A DNA stretch of 64,000 nt from a bacterium (GTDB lineage: Bacteria; Desulfobacterota; Binatia; Binatales; Binataceae). Below, one piece after another: positions 45,576 to 53,478 of the stretch. The position numbers and the translations under genes were made by a program. The notes under the pieces are model-generated. The model had not been told where the DNA came from. It did not search any database and saw nothing but the letters and a program-made list of their open reading frames with translations. How positions within the stretch are numbered: position 1 is the stretch's first letter; every line of letters begins with the position of its first letter. The DNA is taken from NCBI GenBank assembly GCA_014896235.1, contig JADBKU010000003.1, positions 39,907 to 103,906 of the forward strand. The letters run 5' to 3'.

Positions 45576-46274
45576 ATGACGCCCGCCGCGCCCAGGTTGC
45601 TCATCAGCGCGCCCGCTCCTGGCGCGGGCAAGACCATGGTTGGTTGCGCGCTCGCGTTCGCGCTCAAGGTCCGCGGGATGCGCGTCGGCGTGATGAAGCC
45701 GGTCGCCGTCGGATGCGCAGTCCGCGACGGCGCGGTCGCGGCCGACGATGCGTCCGCTTTGGTTGCTTCCGCCTCATCCGCGCTTCCGATCGGCGCGGTC
45801 TCGCCGTATCGATATCGCTCGCCCGCGCCGCCGCTTGACGCAGCCCGCGCCGACGGCGCACCGCCGCCAGTTTTTGAAGCGATTTCGGCCGCGCTCGGCG
45901 AAATTCAGCGTGCGCATGACGTCGTCATCGTCGAAGATGCATGGCGATTGGACGCGCATATCGACGCTGCGCACGACTTTGCCGATTTGGCGCGCGGCCA
46001 CGGTCTGGCGCTCGTGCTTGTCACTCCTGCCGATCCCGATTCGTTCGCGACCGCCGCCGCGCTCGTCGATTTCGCCCGTGCGCGCCAGCTTGAGATTCGC
46101 GGCGTGATCGTCAACGCGCTGGCGCATGCTGGATGCGGCGCGCTGGATGATGCGGCCCATGCTTTTGCTGAAACCAACGCGGCGCCGCTGCTCGGCGTCG
46201 TTCGTTACAAGGAGCCGCTCGCACTCGCGATCGTCGAGCGCCTGCTCGAATCTCCCAAGCGGGCCGCCGATTGA
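45576..46274 (+). CDS. BioD-like P-loop protein (dethiobiotin synthetase family, AAA_26), degenerate active site
   Basis: A 232-aa protein with the BioD fold: P-loop ISAPAPGAGKTMVGCALAFAL, then GVMKPVAVGC matching the conserved YKPVASG, and AVSPYRYRSPAPP matching the substrate-side strand. The usual VEGAGG motif is replaced by VEDAWRLDAHI, so the Gly-rich loop that holds the nucleotide/diamine is lost. No other biotin gene is nearby. It could be a regulator, an acyl-phosphate-type enzyme or a decayed BioD. The ATG at 45576 is 114 nt from the divergent amidohydrolase start; the frame is open upstream but there it runs antisense to the amidohydrolase. Confidence 0.75.
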   Translation: MTPAAPRLLISAPAPGAGKTMVGCALAFALKVRGMRVGVMKPVAVGCAVRDGAVAADDASALVASASSALPIGAVSPYRYRSPAPPLDAARADGAPPPVFEAISAALGEIQRAHDVVIVEDAWRLDAHIDAAHDFADLARGHGLALVLVTPADPDSFATAAALVDFARARQLEIRGVIVNALAHAGCGALDDAAHAFAETNAAPLLGVVRYKEPLALAIVERLLESPKRAAD

Positions 46275-46348
46275 CATACAGCGACCCTCCGGATTATCGA
46301 CCGGAGTGGCCCGCGCGTTTTGACCCGCGAATGGCCGGGAGGCGTTTC

Positions 46349-47020
46349 ATGGCTGATTCTTCCACCGCGTCGCGCATTGTCGAGGTCGCTGAAATTCCAT
46401 GGGCTGAGATGCACCCGGGCATCCGCGCCAAGCCGCTCTGGGCCGACGACGCTACGAAGCGGCGCGTACAACTCACCCGCTTCGATCCCGGCGCCAGCTT
46501 GCCGCGCCATCGCCACGACGGCGACGAGATTCTATTTGTCATTGAAGGCGCGCTGACCGACGACTTCGGCACAGTCACCGTCGGCAACGTCGGCTATCGG
46601 CCCAACGGATGCGTCCATACGGTTACGACGAAAAACGGCGCCACCGTCCTCGCTTGCATCACCGGCGGCGTGGTTGGCGCCGGCGCGGGCGACAGTGGAC
46701 CCGCGTCGCGGATTATCCGGCTCAACGAAATCGCGTGGGTCGAGGCGCTGCCCGGCGTCAAGCAGAAGCCCATCCTGCACGACGAGGCCGCCCATCGCCG
46801 CGTTAGCCTCGCCCGCTTCGATCCGGGCGCGCGCCTAAAGCCGCATCGGCATAACGGCGACGAACTGGTTTACGTGATTGAAGGCTCCAATGCCGACGAA
46901 TCGGGCGAGCTGGTGGCGGGTAATTTGAGCTACCGGCCCAATGGATGCACTCACAACGTGTGGAGCGTTAACGGCGCGACGGCGATCGCGATTCTGACCG
47001 GCGGCGTCACGCCCGTCTGA
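46349..47020 (+). CDS. Bicupin (two tandem ChrR-type cupin domains)
   Basis: A 223-aa protein built of two homologous cupin halves: RRVQLTRFDPGASLPRHRHDGDE with YRPNGCVHTV, and RRVSLARFDPGARLKPHRHNGDE with YRPNGCTHNV. Each half keeps the HRHxGDE metal motif and the second-motif His. The pattern is that of ChrR-like anti-sigma/cupin proteins, but no HTH or sigma partner is adjacent, so an enzymatic or metal-binding role is as likely. GGGAGG lies 6 nt before the ATG at 46349. It is between the BioD-like and LLM genes. Confidence 0.85.
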   Translation: MADSSTASRIVEVAEIPWAEMHPGIRAKPLWADDATKRRVQLTRFDPGASLPRHRHDGDEILFVIEGALTDDFGTVTVGNVGYRPNGCVHTVTTKNGATVLACITGGVVGAGAGDSGPASRIIRLNEIAWVEALPGVKQKPILHDEAAHRRVSLARFDPGARLKPHRHNGDELVYVIEGSNADESGELVAGNLSYRPNGCTHNVWSVNGATAIAILTGGVTPV

Positions 47021-47063
47021 AATCCCAACCGGCGCGTCCGCCTGGCGCGCAGCGAGGCGCACG

Positions 47064-48119
47064 ATGGTCAATCCGGCCTTCGGCATCTTCGATCATCTGG
47101 AGCGGCGCGACGAACCGCTCGATCGCATATACGCGGAGCGGCTCGAACTGATCGCTGAGTACGATCGCGCGGGCTTTTGCGGATACCATCTCGCCGAGCA
47201 TCACGCGACGCCGCTCGGGATGGCGCCGTCGCCCGGCATTTTCCTTTCGGCCGTCGCCCAGCGCACCCGCACGATACGCTTCGGGCCGCTGGTCTATCTG
47301 CTGCCGCTGTACAATCCGATGCGGCTCGCGCAGGAAATCTGCATGCTCGACAATCTGAGCGGCGGCCGGATGGATATCGGCGTCGGGCGCGGCGTCTCGC
47401 CGTTCGAGCTGGCGTACTACCGCGTGCCGTTCATGGAATCGCGCGAGATGTTCGAGGAGGCGCTCGACACGATCGTCGGCGCGCTGCGCAGCGGCCGCGT
47501 CAACCATCGCGGGCATTATTACCGTTTCGATTCCGCGCCGCTCGAGATGGCGCCGATGCAGAAGCCGAATCCTCCAATCTGGTATGGCGCCGCCACTCCC
47601 GAGAGCGTCAGCTTCGCGGCCCGCCGCGGGATGCACATGGTCGGCAATGGCCCTAACGCAGCGCTCAAGAAGTTCACGGCCGCTTATCGCGAGGAACTGG
47701 CGAAGCACAAGGGCGGTCCCGACGATCTCAATCCGCAGGTTGCCGATACGCGGCGCGGCGCGATTCGGCATATCTACGTCGCCGCCGACGAGCGCGAGGT
47801 CGATCGCGTCGCGCGGCCGGCCTACAAGGCCTACTACAACAATATCGTCAAGCTATGGCGGGATTTTCGGACCCTTCCGGCGTACGGATTTACCGACGAT
47901 CTCGATTTGGCCTGCGCCAACGACGTCGCGATCGCGGGAACGGCGAATGAGGTGCGCGACAAGGTCGCGAGCTTCTTTGCCGAGAGCGGATGCGACTACC
48001 TCGTGCTGTCATTCGCGTGGGGCAATCTGGCGCACGCGGATTCGCGCCGCTCGCTGGATCGTTTCGTCACGCGCGTAATGCCCGATTTCGCGCCGGAAGC
48101 GCTCCGCTCCGCCGACTGA
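47064..48119 (+). CDS. LLM class flavin-dependent oxidoreductase
   Basis: Bacterial luciferase-like oxidoreductase of 351 aa. Features: FGIFDHLERRDEPLDRIYAERLEL, YHLAEHHATPLGMAPSPG (EHH motif), RFGPLVYLLPLYNPMRLAQEICMLD, RMDIGVGRGVSPFELAYY and PNPPIWYGAATPES. It is closer to the FMN-type group than to the F420 LLM at 43.2-44.3 kb. GAGG lies 7 nt before the ATG. It is third after the BioD-like and bicupin genes in a plus-strand unit divergent from the catabolic operon. Substrate unknown. Confidence 0.9.
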   Translation: MVNPAFGIFDHLERRDEPLDRIYAERLELIAEYDRAGFCGYHLAEHHATPLGMAPSPGIFLSAVAQRTRTIRFGPLVYLLPLYNPMRLAQEICMLDNLSGGRMDIGVGRGVSPFELAYYRVPFMESREMFEEALDTIVGALRSGRVNHRGHYYRFDSAPLEMAPMQKPNPPIWYGAATPESVSFAARRGMHMVGNGPNAALKKFTAAYREELAKHKGGPDDLNPQVADTRRGAIRHIYVAADEREVDRVARPAYKAYYNNIVKLWRDFRTLPAYGFTDDLDLACANDVAIAGTANEVRDKVASFFAESGCDYLVLSFAWGNLAHADSRRSLDRFVTRVMPDFAPEALRSAD

Positions 48120-48204
48120 TTGGCGCGTCGCCGCAGCATTCGGCGCGTCACGATAGTTGCAAAAAATCGCAACCAGTGTGGTCTCTCCCAAACAACTTCA
48201 CGAA

Positions 48205-48277
48205 CGTGGATTGCCGGGTCTGGGCCCGGCAATGACGAACAAAGCCGTCATGCCCGGACCTGATCCGGGCATCCACA
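48205..48277. repeat. Dispersed palindromic repeat, copy 1 (two hairpins)
   Basis: Two short palindromes in series, TTGCCGGGTCTGGGCCCGGCAA and ATGCCCGGACCTGATCCGGGCAT, the first flanked by GTGGA/TGACGAAC and the second by GTC/CCAC. They resemble the GTCATGCCCGG / GCGAATGACG units found again at 56.6, 59.8 and 60.0 kb. They lie in the 231-bp gap between the LLM and Rieske genes, which holds nothing else recognisable. Confidence 0.7.
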
Positions 48278-48350
48278 CGGAACCCGGCTGAGGTGCGATG
48301 TATGAGCTTATTTTCGGGACGTCACACTATCGCCGCGCCCGCGTTCCGAT

Positions 48351-49544
48351 CTATTCCGCCGCGACGAAATTGCCCGCTTCCAAACGCACCAACGGGTCAT
48401 CGCCTGAGCGCCGGACGCCGATCGGATCGCCGCCCGCCGCGACAATCTCGACCTGACGCCGCATCAGCCGCCGCAGCATCGCGATTCCCCGGTCGCTCGA
48501 CGCCAGATGTTCCTCGGAATGAAGCGTAATCGGTCCCTGGCCAACTTGCGCCTCGAAATCGCCGGGCATCCGCTGATGCTCCTCTTCGGTGAGTTCGAAC
48601 CAGGTCTTGCCGCCGAAGCGCGAACGCTGCCGGCCCAGTTCGCCCGGTTCACGCACGCGGCCGGCGGTATAGACGCGAAAACTCGTGTCGTCCATCGGCA
48701 GCACCCATCCGATGGATGAGGCGCGTCCGAGATGATCCAGGCGCGGGTCGGGTACGACGCGGAGCGTAGGCAACACGACTTCGGTGATCCGGTCGAGCCG
48801 CCGCCCGCCGTCGAGTGGACGCACTTGCAACGAGCGCACCCCGCGCGAGGTTTCGGCGAACGACACTTCCGGCATCGCCGCCATGGCCGCGACGAATTGA
48901 GCGCCGCTGAACGATCCGTGCAGAATCGGTACGTGCAACGGGTCCATCACGTTCTCGTAATGCTGCATCCAGTTGCACGGCACGATTACCGGCCCGCCGC
49001 TGCCGATACTGCTGTCGTCGGCCTCGATCCATTCGCCGTCGTCGAGCTGCTCGAGAATGTCATAGCGGGGCAGGGCGGGCTTGCGTTCGGGCGGCCCCAT
49101 GTAGGCGAAAATCAGGCCGTAGCGTTCTTCAACCGGATACCATGGCTGGCGCACGGCGTGGCGATGTTTCGCGCCGTGGTCCGGTTCGCACGGCTGGTCG
49201 AGGCAATGCCCTTCCACGTCGAAGAGCCATCCGTGGTAGCAGCAGCGGATTCCCTCCGGCTCGACGCGGCCATAGTAAAGGGTGGTCCCGCGATGGGCAC
49301 AGCGGGCGTGTACGAGACCCGGCCGTCCCTTGCCGTCGCGAAAGAGAATCAGGTCTTCGCCGAGCGCGCGGACCTTGCGCGGCCGGTCGGAGGCGTCGGC
49401 GCTGAGGCCGATCGGATGCCAGTACCGCCGCAGATATTCGCCACATGCCGTGCCTGTCCCGACCAAGGTGATATCGTCCATGAACGAAGGTTCGCCGCGC
49501 CCGTAGGCGCTGCCGTCCGTCTCATGCCGAGGCCACTGGTTCAT
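48351..49544 (-). CDS. Rieske non-heme iron oxygenase, large subunit
   Basis: Aromatic ring-hydroxylating or O-demethylating oxygenase of 397 aa. The Rieske 2Fe-2S ligands are C82-x-H84 and C101-x2-H104 (HARCAHRGTTLYYG, RCCYHGWLF). The mononuclear iron facial triad is in NVMDPLHVPILHG, with D201-type bridging Asp, His204 and His209. The overall pattern (YWHPIGLSAD start, single polypeptide) is close to the phthalate/vanillate demethylase and PobA-like group. No ferredoxin or reductase is encoded next to it. The ATG at 49544 lacks a ribosome site; a later ATG at 49481 is possible. Confidence 0.9.
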   Translation of the reverse strand: MNQWPRHETDGSAYGRGEPSFMDDITLVGTGTACGEYLRRYWHPIGLSADASDRPRKVRALGEDLILFRDGKGRPGLVHARCAHRGTTLYYGRVEPEGIRCCYHGWLFDVEGHCLDQPCEPDHGAKHRHAVRQPWYPVEERYGLIFAYMGPPERKPALPRYDILEQLDDGEWIEADDSSIGSGGPVIVPCNWMQHYENVMDPLHVPILHGSFSGAQFVAAMAAMPEVSFAETSRGVRSLQVRPLDGGRRLDRITEVVLPTLRVVPDPRLDHLGRASSIGWVLPMDDTSFRVYTAGRVREPGELGRQRSRFGGKTWFELTEEEHQRMPGDFEAQVGQGPITLHSEEHLASSDRGIAMLRRLMRRQVEIVAAGGDPIGVRRSGDDPLVRLEAGNFVAAE

Positions 49545-49740
49545 GAGTTATCGTCCGCCTTGTCGCACGATTCACTGATTTCTCTATCGGCGATTATGCC
49601 TGCCCGCGTCAATCAACCCGCAATCTATTCGCCGATCGGCTGAAGCGGCGGCGCTCGTTCTCGTTGCGCACCGCCACCGCTGCGGACGCTGGCGAATTAT
49701 GCAAGGGGGCAGGTTCGAGCGGGAAAACGAACGGAGGCGG

Positions 49741-50286
49741 TCACTCCCCGCCAACGTCGGAAGTGTGAGCGAATGCGAATTTCGACGAGCCGTCGCTTTT
49801 GACGCACAACGCGGTCATAACGCGCCGGTTGGCCGCGTCCGTCGCGGATACGGAAGCGGCGGCTTGATCCGAATTGTATTGCGTCAGCATCGCGACCCGC
49901 GCACGCATCGCCTGCAGTTTTTGCAGGTCCGCTTCGCACTCGTCCTGAGATTGATAAACATTGTCGAGCGACCCGAGGACTTCACGCCGAGTTTCGTCGA
50001 GCCGCGGAGTTTCCTCGGCTTCATCGCCGTCGTAACTGAAACCCATGATTGCCCATCTGCCGGTCGGCACGACGCTGGACTGAAAATGCGGAAAGACGAA
50101 AAGCGCCAGTCCGGCGAACGCAAGCGCGAAACAAGCAAGCATCTTCAACGCCAATGCCAGCGTAAGATGCTGCGCCGCGAGTACGAGCTTGACGAAGATG
50201 CGGCGAATCGGCGGGGATAATTTGAGGAGCGACGCCCTTAGAAGAAATGACAACGCAGTCTGCGTGAGCTTTACCAGCGTGTTCAT
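49741..50286 (-). CDS. Membrane protein of unknown function
   Basis: Not recognised. The 181-aa product has a hydrophobic region at about residues 35-65 (LVLAAQHLTLALALKMLACFALAFAGLALFV, cited in parts: LALALKMLACFALAFAGLAL), then a soluble domain. The latter contains an acidic stretch (DGDEAEETPRLDETRREV) and a helical QDECEADLQKLQAMRARVAML segment with the feel of a coiled coil, ending at two Cys residues in all. AGGAGG is 7 nt before the ATG at 50286, so translation looks genuine. It follows recD2 in the same direction after a 115-bp AT-rich gap. Confidence 0.6.
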   Translation of the reverse strand: MNTLVKLTQTALSFLLRASLLKLSPPIRRIFVKLVLAAQHLTLALALKMLACFALAFAGLALFVFPHFQSSVVPTGRWAIMGFSYDGDEAEETPRLDETRREVLGSLDNVYQSQDECEADLQKLQAMRARVAMLTQYNSDQAAASVSATDAANRRVMTALCVKSDGSSKFAFAHTSDVGGE

Positions 50287-50401
50287 GGGCGGTCCTCCTG
50301 GGGCAGAGTGCCGACTGCTTGTCTATCTAATTAGCACAACATCGCCAGGTCTGTAAAATTAAATTTAAAACAACAATTAGAATTTCTAATACTTGTAAGG
50401 T

Positions 50402-52573
50402 TCAGTTCGCGCGCAAGCGATCCGCCAGCCGACTGAAGCGGCGGCGTTCTTCCGCGTTGCGCACCGCTTGCCGCATCGCGGCCCGCGTCCCAACCAGCAC
50501 GCAGACCCGCTCCGCCCGCGCGATCGCGGTGTAAAGCAGGTTCCGGCGCAGCATCAGATAGTGGCTCTGATGGATCGGGATGATCACCGCCGGATACTGG
50601 CTGCCCTGGCTCTTATGGATTGATATCGCGTAAGCGAGACCGATTTCGTCGAGTTCGGCCAGATCGTACTCGGCGTGGCCTTCGTCGAAATTTACTCCTA
50701 CCCGGCCGCGCTGCGGATCGACGGCGGCGATCCGGCCAATCGCGCCGTTGAAAATCAGTTTGTCGTAGTTGTTGCGCAACTGGATAACGCGATCGCCTTC
50801 GCGAAAACGCCGCTCGCCCGCGCGCAACTCCCGCCCGCGCGGATTCAGCAGCTCCTGCAGTTCGCGATTCAGCGCCTGCGCGCCGAGCGGCCCGCGATTC
50901 ATCGGCGTGAGCACCTGAATCTCGTGCGGATCGCTGATTCCAAACCGGCCGACCAGCCGGTTGGCGGCCAACTGCCTGATCGTCGCGACCACGTCCTCGG
51001 GCGAATTGCGCTCGAAGAAAAAGAAGTCGCCCTCCGCGCCGTTTGACGTGTCGGGCATCTCGCCGTGATTGATCCGATGGGCGTTGGCGACGATCAGGCT
51101 GGTCGCGGCCTGGCGATGGACCTCGCGCAGCTCGGCGACCGGCACGAGTCCGGAGGCGATTACGTCACGCAGGACGCTGCCCGGCCCGACCGACGGCAGT
51201 TGATCGCGATCGCCGACCAGCAACAGCGCCGCCGACGGGAGCAGCGCCTCGGTCACGCTCGCCGCCAACTCGATATCCATCATCGAGGCTTCGTCGATCA
51301 CCAGATAGTTGGCGCGCAGCGGGAATTTCTCGGAGCGCAGGAAATCTCCCGTGTCGGGCGAGTATTCCAGCAGCCGATGGATTGTCTTGGCCTCGCGGCC
51401 GGTCGCTTCGGCCAGTCGCCGCGCCGCCCGCCCGGTCGGGGCCGCCAGGGTCGGCTTGAGGCCGGCCGCGTCAAGGACGTTCAACAGCGCGCGCAGCAGC
51501 GTCGTCTTGCCGGTTCCCGGACCGCCGGTGATCACGGCGACCTTGGCGCGCAGCGCGATTTGCAGCGCACGGTTCTGCTCGGCGGACAAAGTGACGCCGC
51601 CGGATTGTTTCGCCGCCGCGATCGCCTTTTCCGCCGCCGCATGGCTCATCGCGCGCCCCGCGACCAGCATCCGGATACGCTCGGCAACGGTGGTTTCGGC
51701 GTCGTACAGCCGCTTCAGATAGACGGCCTCGCCGTCGCCAACGCGGGCCGATACGATCTCGCCTTCGGATGCGAGCTCGTCCACGGCGCGGCGCGCCAGG
51801 TCGGAATCCAGTTCGAGTCCGCTGGTGAATTGCAGTTCGAGATATTCGAACGGGGCAAAGACGTGCCCCTCCTCGGCCATCCGTTCCAGCAGATGGATAA
51901 TGGCGGCGCGCGCCCGCTGAATCGAATTGCGCGGGATGCCGAGCTTTTCGGCGATCGCGTCGGCGGTGCGAAAGCCGATGCCGGGAATCGTCCGCGCCAG
52001 CAAATAGGGATCGTCGCGGACCGCCTGGAGCGATTCGCGGCCGTACTTTTCGTGGATACGGCGGGCGTGGGAAGCGCCGATTCCGTGGCCGCGCAGGAAG
52101 ACGGTCAGCTCGCGCAGTCCGGTCGCGTCGCGCCAGGCGACCGCGATCCGTTGCGCGACCGCGCGAGGCAGTCCGCGGACCTCGTGGAGCCGTTCCGGGG
52201 CGTCGTCGAGCACGCCGGGCAGCTCCTCGCCGAAACGCTCGACAATCCGGCGCGCGAGGGCAGGGCCGACGCCTTTGATTTCCGAGGCTAGATAGCGTTC
52301 GAGCGCGTTCACGCCGGCTGGCCGGATCGTCTCGAAGTCATCGACGCGAAACTGCTCACCATAGCGCGGATGGCGCTCGAAATGGCCGGTTAAACGCAAT
52401 CCAGAGCCGATTTCGATGCCGTCGAGGCTGCCGACCGCCGTGATTCGCTGGCGCAATCCGTTGTCGCCGGTCCGTTCGACGATTGCGACGGCGTAGCCGG
52501 TCGCCTCGTTCACATAGAGGAGCTGGTCGAGCGTGCCTTCGATTTGCTCGGAATGGCCTTTGACGTCGTCCAC
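50402..52573 (-). CDS. recD2: RecD2-type SF1B DNA helicase
   Basis: ATP-dependent 5'-3' DNA helicase of 723 aa acting in repair outside RecBCD. An N-terminal OB-like segment (GYAVAIVERTGDNG) and tandem helix-hairpin-helix region (IKGVGPALARRIVERFG, IPGIGFRTADAIAEKLG) are typical of RecD2. The Walker A motif is VITGGPGTGKTTLL and the Walker B is YLVIDEASMMD. Later helicase motifs include LVGDRDQLPSVGPG, and SIHKSQGSQYPAVII with YTAIARAERVCVLVG. The start is a GTG at 52573. No recB or recC is nearby. Confidence 0.95.
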   Translation of the reverse strand: MDDVKGHSEQIEGTLDQLLYVNEATGYAVAIVERTGDNGLRQRITAVGSLDGIEIGSGLRLTGHFERHPRYGEQFRVDDFETIRPAGVNALERYLASEIKGVGPALARRIVERFGEELPGVLDDAPERLHEVRGLPRAVAQRIAVAWRDATGLRELTVFLRGHGIGASHARRIHEKYGRESLQAVRDDPYLLARTIPGIGFRTADAIAEKLGIPRNSIQRARAAIIHLLERMAEEGHVFAPFEYLELQFTSGLELDSDLARRAVDELASEGEIVSARVGDGEAVYLKRLYDAETTVAERIRMLVAGRAMSHAAAEKAIAAAKQSGGVTLSAEQNRALQIALRAKVAVITGGPGTGKTTLLRALLNVLDAAGLKPTLAAPTGRAARRLAEATGREAKTIHRLLEYSPDTGDFLRSEKFPLRANYLVIDEASMMDIELAASVTEALLPSAALLLVGDRDQLPSVGPGSVLRDVIASGLVPVAELREVHRQAATSLIVANAHRINHGEMPDTSNGAEGDFFFFERNSPEDVVATIRQLAANRLVGRFGISDPHEIQVLTPMNRGPLGAQALNRELQELLNPRGRELRAGERRFREGDRVIQLRNNYDKLIFNGAIGRIAAVDPQRGRVGVNFDEGHAEYDLAELDEIGLAYAISIHKSQGSQYPAVIIPIHQSHYLMLRRNLLYTAIARAERVCVLVGTRAAMRQAVRNAEERRRFSRLADRLRAN

Positions 52574-52782
52574 TGAAGGTCAGGATGCGCGATACGGCGG
52601 CGAAAGCAAACCGACTGCCGCATGAGGTTAATGCACAACCATTTTACTTAAGTATTACTAATTTCTGACCTCTCGCGCACACAAAATTGGTTTATGATTT
52701 TCGATTTGCCTTCGATTCGCACTTCGCGAAGCGCGGAACTCTTAGAGGTCAAAAAATATCAATGAATTTAAGGGGTTGTTGA

Positions 52783-52798
52783 TGGCACGAACCGTGCT
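52783..52798 (+). promoter_or_regulatory. Candidate sigma-54 (-24/-12) promoter
   Basis: TGGCACG at 52783-52789, four bases, then GTGCT at 52794-52798, with the GG and GC dinucleotides exactly 12 bases apart. Only one base of the -12 block differs from the TTGCW consensus. The only downstream gene in range is the small membrane protein starting at 52832. Confidence 0.6.
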
Positions 52799-52831
52799 TA
52801 AATTACCGCCAAGAGCAGGGAGGCTCTGAAT

Positions 52832-53128
52832 ATGGTGACTCCAAGTTTTTCGACACTGCTGGTCTCTGGTGCTCTGCTGCTAATTGCTCTGGCCGCGAAT
52901 TGGTACCTGTGGGGCCGGGCGTACACGGCGGACTATCGGGCGCCACGTCCGGTCCGTCCAATTGGAGGCGCGGAACTTCTGGACCGCTTCCTGGGACGTG
53001 CGGTCGCGACCAGCCAGGCGGTGCTGCCAGCCGAAATTATCGAATCGGCCAACGCGGCTACCGCGAAGGCCAAAGCCACCACCACGGCCAAAGAGCATGA
53101 GCGTCACGGCTTCCGCAACGTCGCGTGA
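52832..53128 (+). CDS. Small single-pass membrane protein of unknown function
   Basis: Not recognised. A 98-aa protein with one N-terminal membrane helix (LLVSGALLLIALAANWYLWG), a basic/Pro segment (RAPRPVRPIGG), a short amphipathic helix and a repetitive Ala/Lys/Thr stretch (ATAKAKATTTAKEHERHG). GGGAGG lies 9 nt before the ATG at 52832. A strong sigma-54 promoter match lies 34 nt upstream, which suggests activator-dependent expression. No other gene follows it closely. Confidence 0.6.
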   Translation: MVTPSFSTLLVSGALLLIALAANWYLWGRAYTADYRAPRPVRPIGGAELLDRFLGRAVATSQAVLPAEIIESANAATAKAKATTTAKEHERHGFRNVA

Positions 53129-53478
53129 TCGATCATGTATCCGGCTATTCACGAAATTAGCTTTAACGCCAATTCCGGCATAACCCGAATCGTCGCGATT
53201 CCGAGCGGCCCGGCGCCGTCGCAAGACGCCGGGACCGTTCGGGCGCATCGTACCCTGATGATTCGACTTTACGGCAGTCATTAGCCGCTCGTCCACGGCG
53301 CACCCACGCCATTTCGCACGAATCGAATTAATCGCCGCGCCTGATAGCTGCCGGCTCTAACGCCTCGGCCGCGATCGATGCTAGATCATATGGCCGCGGC
53401 GGCGACCGCTTGCGCCCGCGACTTTCGCGAAGCGCGGCCGGTGGCGCCCCATCGATCCACGTACGCGGAGGCTATCCG
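53129..53478. other. 350-bp intergenic region before the intradiol dioxygenase gene
   Basis: No convincing gene. It holds a 7-bp-stem GC hairpin (CCCGGCG at 53209-53215 with CGCCGGG at 53227-53233) without a T-run. A 49-codon open frame (53135-53284) without a ribosome site is also present and was not called. Otherwise nothing recognisable. Confidence 0.5.

Noticed and set aside
53209..53233. Hairpin as a terminator for the small membrane protein gene
   Set aside because: Seven-bp stem lacks a following T-run.
53135..53284. 49-codon open frame following the small sigma-54-linked membrane protein
   Set aside because: No ribosome site and no recognisable sequence; too short to support.
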